DNA of 64,000 bases from Rutstroemia sp. NJR-2017a BVV2 (taxonomy: Eukaryota; Ascomycota; Leotiomycetes; Helotiales; Rutstroemiaceae). Position numbers and translations under genes: made by a program. The notes under the pieces are model-generated. The model was not told the origin of the DNA. It worked only from the letters and a program-made list of their open reading frames with translations, and searched no databases. Below are positions 34,525 through 46,100 of the stretch, one piece after another. Numbering within the stretch: position 1 is the stretch's first letter; every line of letters starts with the position of its first letter. The stretch lies in contig NJPS01000022.1 in the NCBI GenBank assembly GCA_002946415.1, positions 868,001 through 932,000 on the forward strand, given 5' to 3'.

Positions 34525-34762
34525 TGCGATGGAAGAATGGATTGAAACCGAACAGAAACTCTTCCAAGGGGCAAATATCTCTTGAAGTACCTTTATACCG
34601 GAGTCGGAAAGTTGTATTGGGCCGAGGGGCGCCTGCTTCGTCGCGGGTTTCAAATGACCTTGTACAGTAGCTACTAGCTACATGTAATTAGCTGGAGTTC
34701 AAACCAGCTAGCTTGCTCGAGCTTCCCTGGAGGAGAAGTGGCAATTAACAAAGAGGTGTAGA

Positions 34763-35566
34763 ATGAAGTTGGAAGCAGAGGTCTATCTGGGCATCAAGAG
34801 AAATGTATATATATATACGCAATCTAAAAACAGAAAAAGAAATCGCGGAATAAAGGCAAAGTGGGACTGCGATGTTACCTACCCTACTTGTTGGTTTCTA
34901 GAAGCAGCATCGCAACGTATCGCATACCATTTTCGGATGAAATCATTGAAATCAACCAGGGTTTTAGCGCTCATGTACGATGGACTGTGCGTTGCTTTGT
35001 TCCCCCGCGTGGGCGATGAACTTTACACGGCGATCAACTCTTACTGTACTCGTACTTCATTGGCTTCTGCTCCGTGCTCGCGAATCATTGAAATGGTCAT
35101 AGGTCCTCTGTTCATGTCGTGTAGGTTTCCGGGAGAAAATGTTTGGCATTTCGTTCGGACACCGTTTGTCTGGCGCGACTACCAAAAGTACGAAGAAGCC
35201 ACTCAGCTTGCTGGGTTTACTTTACTAATAAGGAAACAGATGCGGCGGCCGGGGACAGTTCTCGATCCGTTCGGTGCCATGGTTGTTCCGAAAGGCCTGA
35301 CCACCTCAAGCTGTTACCTGGAGACATATGAGAGGAAACGTGTCTTGTCCACGAATACTCCCCAGTCGTTGCGGTGTTTTTACGAAATGTTTTGGTTTCG
35401 GTATTTGAGTCATATGGCTGCGGCACGTATACCGCACGGAGCATCGCGAGCCCAGCAACTACCTACTCAGGGAAACAAGGAACCAGGGAAATATAGAACA
35501 AGTTCAGGGAAATTTACATTCAGACATGCAACAAACCAGCAACTGCTCAGAATCTCAGGGAAATAA
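34763..35566 (+). CDS. Unrecognised 267-aa open reading frame, possible orphan
   Basis: An uninterrupted 804-nt frame, longer than expected by chance here, but with no family I know. The translation is rich in Cys, Trp, Arg and Tyr, has no clear signal peptide or membrane segment, and its last 50 residues run into a local tandem repeat (GGGAAAT..A units). It is divergent from the P450 gene by about 240 bp. It may be a lineage-specific gene, a relic, or an accidental frame. Confidence 0.3.
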   Translation: MKLEAEVYLGIKRNVYIYTQSKNRKRNRGIKAKWDCDVTYPTCWFLEAASQRIAYHFRMKSLKSTRVLALMYDGLCVALFPRVGDELYTAINSYCTRTSLASAPCSRIIEMVIGPLFMSCRFPGENVWHFVRTPFVWRDYQKYEEATQLAGFTLLIRKQMRRPGTVLDPFGAMVVPKGLTTSSCYLETYERKRVLSTNTPQSLRCFYEMFWFRYLSHMAAARIPHGASRAQQLPTQGNKEPGKYRTSSGKFTFRHATNQQLLRISGK

Positions 35567-35680
35567 GAAACAAATCCAGGGAAATTTACTTTGAGATGTG
35601 CAACAAACCCAGCGCTTACCCAGAGACATATAAAACAGGTTCAGGGAACTTCATCAGACATGCAACAAGCCCCAAGCCTC
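35455..35680 (+). repeat. Imperfect tandem repeat with CAGGGAAATTTAC and CATGCAACAA motifs
   Basis: Units of roughly 75-90 bp containing CAGGGAA(A/C)TT(T/C)A followed by GACATGCAACAA(A/G)CC recur around 35500-35540, 35575-35610 and 35640-35670, and fade further right. The array overlaps the end of the 34763-35566 frame. Confidence 0.55.
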
Positions 35681-36602
35681 ATTCAATATCCACCAGATGG
35701 GTAGTGATTATCACTCATAGATATGCAACAAACCCGCCCAAAAGCCAGACCCAAGCAAGGCACATATCCTGGGATATACTCTCAGTCTTATATATCCGAA
35801 ATAGTCCGCCTTCATCTCTCGATGCTCCAAAGACAACAAATATCACCGAGGAGATTCAGAAAGTCTGGACACCTCCTGCTGTCTTCCTTATCTACGACTT
35901 CCTCACTCACACACATCATCAATCCAAGTCAAGCATCTCATATAGTATAGTGATCAATAACCATTTAATTTCTCCCTATTCTTGCATATAAAACCATGCC
36001 ACACCAGTCTCGTGATCTCATAAGTTATTTTCGAGACAAACAACAAAAAAGCCAGACCCAAACCCAAACCCCAACCCTATCCCATTCCCGTACGATACGA
36101 GTCAAAATTGAGAAATCGAAAGCCATTTCATCCAGCGCACGCCATCCGGCTGAGTATCCCAAGCTCAAGCCGCAATAATTAAAACCCAACCTCCTCCCCT
36201 CCCTTCCCTTCCTTCTTTGCACCCCCCAACCAACCGACCATCCATCCATCATCCCTCATCACCAAAATCAAAACAGCAAGAACCAATTCCCAAAGTCAAA
36301 CTCCCATCCAACCAGACAAGAGACAGAAGATTCGAGAAAAACTTAACAAGACGACAGACCCCAAATGTGAATCCGGCATTATACTCAACAAGTAAGTTGC
36401 TTTGCACTGGCAAGAATGACCGATGATACAAAAAACATTTCGAATAACAACGCCACACACGCCATTCCGCATTTCTTTTTTCCATATGCTGCTACAAACA
36501 ACAACACCGACAATCATGCCGAACGCAGACGCCCATATCTAAAATGCATGTCGAGGGTACTATACAAGTACGGAAGATGCCATCTTTTGCATCGCAAAAC
36601 AT
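35681..36602. other. Intergenic, 3' side of the CDC14 gene
   Basis: No gene is recognised. A-rich and C-rich tracts are present, and the right part (36400-36602) probably carries the CDC14 3' untranslated region. Confidence 0.55.
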
Positions 36603-38763
36603 TTACATCCCGGAGACTTTTCGAGTCGTGACGCTGCCGACTCTTCCACTAGTTTTGCGGACCCCGCCAGTGGTATCTTTATTTCGGATACTGTCACCGC
36701 TGCGTTTCGGACTGCCGCGAACCTTGCCAAGTGTGCTAGAACCGCTGCCAGACTTTATCGCCGAAGGTGTCTTTGGACGACCTCCATTCCCGATGTTCTC
36801 GATGTCGTGGCTGCTATCGTTGTCGATGCTTGTGTAGATTGTTGTCGTCGTTTGGCTGATGGAGCGTGATGCCCTATCACCACGGCCTGGCGACCTGGAA
36901 GATTTGCGGCTGGTACGCATGCGGAGTTGCCATTCATCTTCGCCATCTGCATCATCGATCGATGAACGGTGAATTGAGATGACTTCAGTCTCGTGTTGTA
37001 CGTGCTCATCCTCAGTGGTGCTGTATGCTGAAACATTACGTCCATATGGATGATGGCGATCGATTCTGCTTGTTTTCCTTGGTTGACCTGGAGTTGGTGC
37101 TGGCAGGTAATCTTCCTGAGCTCCAATGCTGTGACTTCGCTCATTGTCGACTTCTCCAAGCGGGGTCCGTGAGCTACCATTTGGAGGGGTAGCAACTTGA
37201 CCGTTGTGTGAGAAAGTTCCCTTTCTTGGTGTGGTTGGGACCATGCTTGCGAGCTTTTCCTTCATCTTCAGCTCGAATTGCTCCTCAACCCACCATTCAC
37301 GGAATGTTCCCTGGTTGAGATGAAGCCAATGTTGCTGAGGACCGACAACCATTCCAGGTCTCATGAAGCGCATGTATGCGATGATTTCATTGGCAGTGAA
37401 GCCATATCGGTAGATGAGATAGGCTCCAATCAGGCATCCTGTTCTTCCAAGTCCAGCTTTACAATGAACAGCAATTCCTCTCTTCTGAACCGTAATCATC
37501 TCATGGGCCAAAGTAATGAATTTTCGAACGACACTTAGCGGTGGGCACGTGCCATCGTCAAAGATCATATCCAGATGTTCAATACCCAAGGCGGTGAAGT
37601 ATGATGGCGAGTATAATTCGGAGTTTAAGCGAACTACTAAACCAATATTACGTTCCGAGAAGTGCTTCAAAACATTCTTGAAAGGTGCCGGCAAAGTCGG
37701 ATGGACGTCGACGTCATCCAGAGTTGTTGGCAAAGTCGCGTATAATGGAGAGGATGGCAAGATTGGTTGCACTGGATGGTGTTGTGGGGAAGCGAAAGCG
37801 AGGAAATCAGGAGTCAACCAATTGAAGTCTCCTTGATCCACTCTCTCAAATCGTTCATATTCTTCCAGATCGAATTGAGGTAGAGCACAGAAACCTTGCT
37901 CCTTTGCGCGCCAGACACCGTAGACAACATCTTGAACTGTAATTCCATAATCGGCTTGACTGTATCCTGCGTCGCGGAATGGCATGAGGGGTGGGTCCGC
38001 CTGTGCAATTGGCGCAAGCGCGAGATGTGGTGCCCACGATTGGATCAACACCATATACGTGGCTAAGAGACATGCAGCGTTGGCTCGACCTAAAGTGGTT
38101 CCGTTAGTTAAGTTGGTCCAGCAAATTTTCCATTTCCAAAAAAAGCTTACTTCTTGCATCGGCTCTGCTCCAGAATACGACCGGCTTATTCTTATTTTCA
38201 GGTGCACCAAGGATGTCATGGAATTGGACCGCAAATCTGTAAAGATGTCCAATGTGCAATGGTCCAAAATCGTGATGAAAGGCGTTGTATAGTAAGGAAT
38301 CATCAATTGTGAAGTAATATGGTGGCTCTCGGTGCTTGTCTCCAACAACGGACGGTCCATCTGCAGCTCGTGCTGACCGCTTGCTCGGAGATCGTCTAGA
38401 GCTTTGCTGCTCTGGATACGGGAAAAGGGTATCGGCTGTGGGAGGAGTAGTATAAGACGCTAGATATAGTCGGTCTGTGTATGTTAGCATATTGGTCGGC
38501 TTCGTATGATCTCGGCTTCGATCCGGTGAAGGCGTCGCAGGCGCGCCGGAATGTTTATCATCTGGTAATAATGTTGCCCACTGGAGCATAGAAGCATAGT
38601 CCGTTTGATACATGATAGCGATAATGTAAAGATATTGAGTCAATGGCACTCAATGCTTCGCGCTGCTGCAGGAGTGGTCTTGTGATGATATTGTGTGAGA
38701 GATAAGCATACCTGGGATGTACTCGATGATCTGCCCATACTTCAATTGAGAGGAAGGAGGCAT
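36603..38763 (-). CDS. CDC14: Dual-specificity protein phosphatase CDC14
   Basis: CDC14 reverses Cdk phosphorylation at mitotic exit and acts in septation and sporulation; it moves between nucleus or nucleolus, spindle and septum. Three exons, 38763-38712, 38474-38151 and 38089-36603, give 620 aa. The 52-nt first exon encodes MPPSSQLKYGQIIEYIP, which joins naturally to RLYLASYT. The N-terminal non-catalytic domain is residues about 18-200. The phosphatase signature HCKAGLGRTGC carries the nucleophile Cys335 and its Arg. The downstream LRP-like RFMRPGMVVGPQQHW block matches the family. The C-terminal third is Ser/Arg-rich and disordered, with several SP/TP sites and basic patches. Intron 1 is 237 nt, long for this window, and contains a coding-like open frame. 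PCC1 is divergent, 1 kb away. Confidence 0.95.
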
Positions 38764-39761
38764 CTTGGGATAAGACACGCTAGGGCGCGGAATCTAGTCG
38801 CAGTCGCGAAGCTCGTTCTCGTAACAATAGACCGAGGGAAGGTGTGTTGTTGTCGTGGTAGAGTAGGAGCGCTGATGAGGTGACTCGAGGTCCGGATGGA
38901 AGTCGCAAGTTTATTTTGATGTTGTTGATCCCGCTCAAAATAAAAACAAATAAATACTTCGTGCGCAAAAGAAAGTGAACTTCCTCAAGACCCGACAGAG
39001 AGAAATAGAGATATCTTAAGAAAAAATACTCTCAGTATAATGTATAATCCAGAGGGAAGTATTGTTGAAGAAGAGGAAAGATTTCAAAATATTGAAGGAA
39101 TTCTTATGAACTTTGTATGTATGTGACTTCAGTGATCAATAACAATCTACTAGTCTGTTTATGGCAATTGATTCTGACCGGGCAACCACCGCCATTTGCT
39201 TGATACTTTTTGCGGCAAAAACATTTAAGCTTAGACGAAAGGATGGATGGAGGAGGAGGATGGGAGGCTTCTAGTGAGAGAATAGGAAAGCAATTCTTTG
39301 AATCCTAATAAGAGCTGTTTATCGAAAGTGTTGAATATATCTGCATTTTGAACCATAGTTGAGCAGTTGAAGAGTTAAAAGTTACTAGTACGAGATTCCC
39401 CTAAACTGAGTGGTTCCTCCTAGACAGTTCGAACACCACTCTGTACAGTGTGCATCCTATCTTTCAAATCTGAGAGACCGTTTACCTTCTCTCCCGCCCT
39501 CACACCTTAAAGTAAAACTTTCCCATCCCATGTACCGGTCGGGATCACTCTGGCCCAGCGGCCAGCGCCCACGCTGATCTAATCAGCAACCAGCAAAACA
39601 AACGAAAACAAAAAATAACAGAACCCCTGCATAAGCCAATCTCTCCACCAACCCTTCAACCCATGCACTACACAACACATTTCTGCCTCCTCTTCACCTA
39701 GCAACTTACCGCCCGGCCTCTTCATAACATAAACACCTTATCAGCCACAATATACCGAACC
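38764..39761. other. Divergent promoter region of CDC14 and PCC1
   Basis: A 1 kb region between two divergent starts. It contains A-rich stretches and a C/T-rich leader before PCC1; no coding sequence is seen. Confidence 0.6.
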
Positions 39762-40336
39762 ATGACGACCTCGACCACGGACCCTGGATTTCCTTGCTCT
39801 CTGTACGTCTGGTCCCACCTCTCCCAGCCATCTATCTCTCCTACTTCAGAATGTCCTCTCTTCTCGTCCTAGTTCAGTCTACAGGCAAACCTGGCATGCC
39901 GATGCCGATGCTGATGCTGATGTGATGATGATGACGATGATGACGGTGACGGCTAGTGGGGTCATTGTCCACATCGCATCGCATGCATAGCATAACACCG
40001 CACAGCACAACACAACACAGCACATACTAACCAGCACACTCCCACAGCACAATCGACATTCCCCTCCTAACGCCCCGCCTCGCCCACGCCGCGCTCAGCG
40101 CCCTGTCGGTAGACAAAGAGCTCTCGCCCCTAGTGCGCCGCGAATTCACGACCATTCGTGCGCCGGGCGCGGCCGACGAGACGATCCTGCGGACCGAATA
40201 CAAGGCTACGACGAATCGCATGCTGCGGGTCTCGGTGAATGGGTTCATGGAGAGTTTGGCGCTGGTGCTGGAAGTGATGGGGGAGCTGGATGTGGATATT
40301 CTGGAAGCAGGAGAGGAGGGGGCTGCTGATGTGTAG
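39762..40336 (+). CDS. PCC1: EKC/KEOPS complex subunit Pcc1
   Basis: Pcc1 is the small dimerisation subunit of KEOPS, which makes the t6A modification of tRNA and supports telomere and transcription functions. Two exons, 39762-39802 and 40048-40336, around a 245-nt intron give 109 aa, normal for the family. The protein begins with a short leader (MTTSTTDPGFPCS). The CTAG/Pcc1 fold then runs from TIDIPLLTPRLAHAAL through ALSVDKELSPLVRREF and ends with the signature YKATTNRMLRVSVNGFMESL and VMGELDVD. The splice joins CT to CACAATC, restoring the conserved Leu-Thr-Ile start of strand 1. The intron includes a GATGCTGAT-rich low-complexity stretch at 39900-39950. Confidence 0.93.
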
Positions 40337-41054
40337 ATCTGAGGGTCTGTGTTAATGGATACTTTGACTGGCGGGGGGAGATGTAGGGCTTTGGGCAAGT
40401 TACTTTACTGTTCGTGTTGTAACTTTCTGACGGGCTTCGTTACTTCAGTGGATAGACATACATAGAGGAGATACCGAAGCAGGTGCTGCTGCCTCTGTGC
40501 GGTGTGGGAGAGATGGCAGTATGAGAACAGAGAACTGAGAACAAATTTCACACCCTAGTCCTTCGAGGACATTGGAACATTAACAATGCACATCACACCT
40601 ACCACAACTCTCAAGTTGGCTGAATTGTGAAGTCTTGTTATACAATAAGCTAGCGTACGATGCATAGCAGCATGCTCTGAATTATACAATCCTGCCTAGA
40701 TACAGTGTTATGTTCTACTCATGGCAATAGCCGGTATCTATATCTTGAATTTCGAACAATATCTGCATTAGACCCGTGCCATCCATTATTACCACCTCTC
40801 CGAAGCCTGTCCCAATGCTAAGTCCATGCGTTAAGAATGCTTCCAGTATCTTTTTTGGAAATAACTTGATGGTGATAAAAAGTGTCAATAGACGCAAAGA
40901 GGCCGCCAACTCCGCCCAGTACCCTTTATTTTTGAACCTTTCCCCGAAGTCATTAATTCAATAGCTTCATACATAGGTATCATCAAGAACCATAACTCCC
41001 CCCGATAAAAAATAGGCAAATGACAAGTCAGAATTATTCCCTCCAATCCATAAA
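40337..41054. other. Intergenic between convergent genes
   Basis: 3' flanks of PCC1 and of the bHLH gene. No gene is seen. Confidence 0.6.
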
Positions 41055-43157
41055 TTATGACGCTTTCTCCTCCAGTTGTTTTTCTGCTGCTTCAGCTCTC
41101 TTGGTTGCTGCAGCCAGGTCATTTTGTAGTTGTTTAATGTAATCAATGGCCTGCTCGACTGTGCTAGCCTTGCTGTTTGCACTCTGGCCGCCCTTTGCGG
41201 TTGCAGATTCGTTCTCCCCGCCGTCTCCGCTTCCGCTTTTCTCTCCAGAACACTCCTTGGTTTGCTTTCGAGGAAGTAGAGTAGCAATCTCGTGAAGTGC
41301 AGAATTGATTCTGTTTCGTCTTCCTTGCTCGGCGATCTTGTGCGATGTGCGTTTTGATGTTAAATTGGTTGATAATTCTGAGGGGTATGAAACACCTGGA
41401 AGATGCGTTCCTTCGAGGATGTTCTGATAATTCGACTTTGAAGCTAGAAGGAGAGAGGCAGCTGCATCCTCGGACGACACCGCACCTCCTGGAAGTAGAG
41501 GCTTTATACTTGGTGAGATTTTCGGCAGAAGTGCCGGGGACACAAGGACGGAAGTGCCAACTCGTTTCTTGGAACCACGTGCTGCTATCATCGGCGTTTT
41601 ACGCCCTGTTCCATTTGTGCCATTCATGGCATTGATCTGAGGACTCTGGCTCGCTGATGCTGCTACACCAGGTCGGGTGAAGGCGGGTGAAGGTAGTGCT
41701 TGGAACCCGGTCTTGGAGCCTGTTGCGCTCAAAGTTGGTGTCATTTGGCCATCTGACTGTGTATCAATACGTGATAAAGATGGTCTGTGGGAGGTGGAGG
41801 TGGAGGTTGAGGTTGCAGATTCCGGAAGCGCAAAGTTTTCCATGGAAGGATCATCAAGATCCATCGCTTGACCCATCATTTCTTGGTTGCCATTTGGTGA
41901 TTGCGTGAGTCTCATCAGTGAAGCTGGGGTTGCTGGCGAACCACTGGGGATTCTGTTCCTAGCGGCATTTTCCTTCTGTCCTAAAATGTATGGCGATCTG
42001 ACTGCTGGTTTCGGTGTGGGAAGCGGGGGTGGCGCCATATCTGACAGATGCTCGGGCGATATAGATCCATTTTCAGACTGGTCGGTGCTAGGTGCCGAAT
42101 TTGACGAAGCTACCTCCCTTGCCTGGGACGCCTGAGCGTTTGATGGTTCGAGGATGTCCCCCAAAGTCTGAGCACTTATAGACGTGCTTAAGCTCTTCTT
42201 GCCGCGGCGCGGCTTGACTATTGGTGATTGTCGAACAGCACGAGCATTAGCGCGTGGTTTTGGTCCAGGCTTTCGATTGGCGGTTTTCCTCGAAGGTATT
42301 ATAGAGCTTGCAGGCGCAGAGTGAGAATCGGCATTCAAGTCGATTGGAGAGTTGGTCGTGCCAGAATGGCGTGGATCAAAGCTTGAGGAATGTTCTCCTT
42401 GAGCGTGAAGAGCTGGCGAACTCAGAGGGCTAAAATATGCCCCTGGCACCGTGTATTCCGGAACGGGGAAGTGCGTCTCCAGAGGAGTAACTGCTGGTGA
42501 AACCAGAGGTGTGAAAGCCATCTGGTAGTTCAGTTAGCGTCTTTCCAGGTAGAAACATAGGACCACAGAGGAACAACTACACGTCCCACTCAATGTACTG
42601 ACCTCTTGCTCCTTTTGTAGACGATAATTCTCAAATACAGACGATGGCTGTTGCGAATCTGCTTGTGAATAAAATTGGTTCTGGTTTGCCCCATGCATTT
42701 CCATGCTGTTTGGTGTTGGCGGTATAATCCTATTTTGAGTATAGTAATTCCTTTGCTGCTCCTGGAGTTGACGTTGTTGTTCCCGAAGTCTTTGGTGTTG
42801 TAGATACCGGATTTGCGCATCAATATCAGTCAGGCTCTCCGCAGGACCTTGCGCGTGAGCCATTGTAGTCCCGGGTATGGCTGGTTGACTCGACGTGGTT
42901 GTTAACGACGGAATGTGTTCTTGCATTGACCCCGTATGTCCAATTCCGCCAGCATTTGCCATCCTTGCCATCATCGATTCGGCATTTTCTGCATGCATAA
43001 TTTGTGCGCCTTGGCTTTGTTGTTGGTTGAAATCGAAGTCGAAGTGTAGGGCGTCTCCCAAGTTGGGCATGGTCATGTCTAAGAATTGTTGGAAATCATC
43101 TTGCGAAGACACTGGCAAGGTGGGATCTTGAAGATTCCAGCCTCCAACGGAATCCAT
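41055..43157 (-). CDS. nuc-1: bHLH transcription factor of the NUC-1/PHO4 type (phosphorus acquisition regulator)
   Basis: NUC-1/PHO4-type factors activate phosphate-scavenging genes under phosphorus starvation. Two exons, 43157-42603 and 42521-41055, around an 81-nt intron give 673 aa. The N-terminal part is Gln-rich with an acidic DFDFNQQ stretch. The second exon opens with the conserved MAFTPLVSPAVTPLETHF and GAYFSPLSSPALHAQ blocks known from this family. A basic PKPRANARAVR...KPRRGKK patch follows. The bHLH domain is at about residues 574-650: basic region HKIAEQGRRNR, with the E-box-reading Glu at about 582, helix 1 INSALHEIATLLP, a long Ser/Gly-rich loop, and helix 2 with leucine-zipper-like AIDYIKQLQNDLAAATKRAEAAEKQLEEK at the C-terminus. 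The match is strong at family level; which phosphate genes it controls is not visible. Confidence 0.88.
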
Positions 43158-46100
43158 GATTGCTAAGAATGCTGAAATGCAACTGCGCCCTAGCTCTATC
43201 TCTTGTTGACGTTGGGTATGTTGCTCGCCGGAGAAGTGAGGGGTGCCGACAGAGGTGCGTGTAAGTGCGCCGTGCGCGGGTTGGACGTTATCAAAACGAC
43301 TTGTCTTGTGCGATGTTGTGTTCGCTGCTCACTCCATAAGTAAGACAGTTTGGTCGGTCCGTCGCGTGAGTCGTAATCAGCGTTATCCCAACTCATATGA
43401 AATCGGAGTTGAGGCCGAGTGAGTAGTACACGGCTTGGAGAAAGCGCAATTGCCACGAAAGGAGATCGATCAGACGGCAGACGGCAGGCGGACAAAATAC
43501 CGGTCAAGAAGACAAGAAGTCAAGAACTTCTTTCTCTGTCCTCGTAGAGTTTTTGCGACTCAAATTTGTGTTGTCTTCCTCTGCAAATACTTACTAGTAA
43601 GTTCATTCGAACTTCGTTAAACCCCGTACTAATTTAATTGTCGCCTTTTTGCACTCAAGGTTTTAACTTTCCCAAGACTCGCTCGTATCGCTTCCCTCCG
43701 CTCCTTATCGTCTGCAGGTGATTCGGGCGGTAGGCTGGCTCTTGGGTAATACTGCAATGTCAAGCTTTTATAGCTTCCCTTCGAACGAAAATGGAGCTCC
43801 TCGGACATATATATCCATGAATATCTGGACGATTGAATGATGGAACGATTGAACGATTGAACCAAGGTGCAATAGTCTGTTCCGCTTCTTTTTGGCACAT
43901 TCTGTACAAGCGGTACTACGGTCGCAGACACGAATGCGCATCCCAGTAAAGTGGGAGAGGATGGATGGGGGGTGGTGGGTGGAGGCTTGTTGGAGAGCTG
44001 CTTGAGAATTGCTTGATACCGATTCAAGAACTACGCTCCGAAGTCGAGTCCCGCACTGTCAAGGTTCTCACTGGCCACAGCCGACGACGCCTATTATCCC
44101 TCATATAACTTTAGGAATGTCAAAGATTTCAAGAAAAGTCCAAAAGGTTACTCCACAACCTCATCATCCAATTTCTCCTCCACATCCAGCCCGACCATCG
44201 ATGCTCGAGAAGCGGCGCATCACCAGCAGCATTCATCGGATAAATTTCATTACATATTGCGACGTCAGCTGGTCCATTCACATCTCAACCTCAAGAGTCC
44301 TTTGAGACAATACGACTGGAAGAAGGCGATGGGAGGGTGTGACCTTCCATCTTCATAATGGTGTTCCCGTAGAGGTGTGTGGGGGTAAAAGGGTTGAAGG
44401 GGTCAGAAGTCAACAGCCAATTACAACGGGGGTGGAGGAGATGCAGAAGCGTGAAATCGTGCATAAGGGGCGTATTCTCTGGTCTTCCAATCAAACATTC
44501 AAACGCATCCCGTTATTTTTTTTCTTCATGATTTTCAGTAATTCAAGGACCTCGGTGCGACTTTCATTTATATAGTGTCGTTGCTGTCGTTTCGACGGAG
44601 AACGTCGTATTAAGCTGACGGCTACCAGCGGAAACAAGTGCTCGAAGCAACTTGCCCACGGCCTAGACCCTTTGCTGTGGAGGTTTGTGGAGGTTTGTGG
44701 AGGTTTCCGTTGGTCTTGCAGTCCCTGGTGCTTCCTGGTGGTCCCTATTCACGGCTAGATGCCAAAACCCAAGCTTCTTTCCAGCTGTTAGTCATAGTAG
44801 TCCTAAGTAGGTACAAGCTACGTTTGGAGAACAACATGCCCCCAAATCTTACACATTCAGTACAGTCATGGAAAACGAACTGGATAAGGTCCGTGCTCAC
44901 GACATCAAAGGTCGTCATCAACGACAAGTTTCAGGCTCGTCAGAAGTGACATCTCACTCCTTCTAGAAGCATTCTGATTGTCATAGAAGGAATGGCATAT
45001 AGAAAAAGCAACCACTTACGGAGGCAAAGCCATGTAAAAGCCTGCATTCCCATGTTGCTGGCCAATTGGCGTTCGTCCCGAGTCCACGATGCTTTATCCC
45101 GTCCAGGGGGTTGCCTCCCTGCAGATATGATGGCATAAATCGGAGGCTTAATATGAGGCTTCCGCATTAGTTCACAGCATTTAAAGTATTTAGTAGATAC
45201 TTGTTGCTGGACGATCTTCTGTTTTGATCAACATCAGGGTTGAAGGATGCTCTTGTACTGCCTGCGTCGCAGATTTCTTGTGGGGGTATCGCGAGCTCCA
45301 TTACAACTTACTCAGCACTGTTCCCATGGTCTGTTAGATAGCGCGGATCAAGGACTATGCTCCGCCATATCTAGCACCGTATTCCGATCAGGGGCGGCAG
45401 CCTCCCCAAGGGGGTATCGTGAGGATGCCCAGCAGCTGTATCCAGGTATTGGGTTGATCATCGATGCCTATATTTGCCTCCTTTAAGTCTTTCGGCGACC
45501 AAAACAGCGACATTACTCGGGTTGAAGCGAGATGGACATGACTAAGGTCTGCAAAAGTGTCGCAGGGCTTTTATTATCCCAAACAAGTGTACGATGAATG
45601 GATGCGCCCAAAGACGCTAGTTTCTTATATCTCCAGGTGCAATTTGGGGGGCAGAATCTACGCCTCGGTATGTTTAACACTTCGATGTCCACTATGTCCA
45701 GGCTTGAAGAGGTTCCAATGTGTTTCAGAGGGGCTCATCGTGCATCTGCCCCGGCTCCGTCTGCAGCCTGACTTCTGGGTATCCTTTTCTTACAAAAGCT
45801 TTCGGAATGAAGCCTCGCCTATCATATAGATTAATCTAAATCTTTCTGGTGGCATCTCCCAGTCTCGGAGTGCCTACCGCAATCGTTAAACGCGCGGCAT
45901 GGATTTTTGGTTAGTATGACAAGGGCACCTATATACAGTCATGCTGTGTAACTCAGGCCTAGAACTGTGACGCTTCCGTTTCTTCTGATTCGTCCGTGAC
46001 TAGAGAGACGCCAAGAAGTGCCGGTTACGCCCAATACCCCTCACATGATAAGTCTTCCGCTTGATTATAACTTTGGGTTTCACTGGTTGCACACCATCTA

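Noticed and set aside
43629..44027. 132-codon minus-strand frame near the bHLH gene
   Set aside because: The composition is somewhat protein-like at its C-terminal end, but no family, signal or splice structure supports it.
45247..45829. Two short plus-strand frames in the gene desert
   Set aside because: No motif, no splice partner and no continuity between them; nothing beyond length supports coding.
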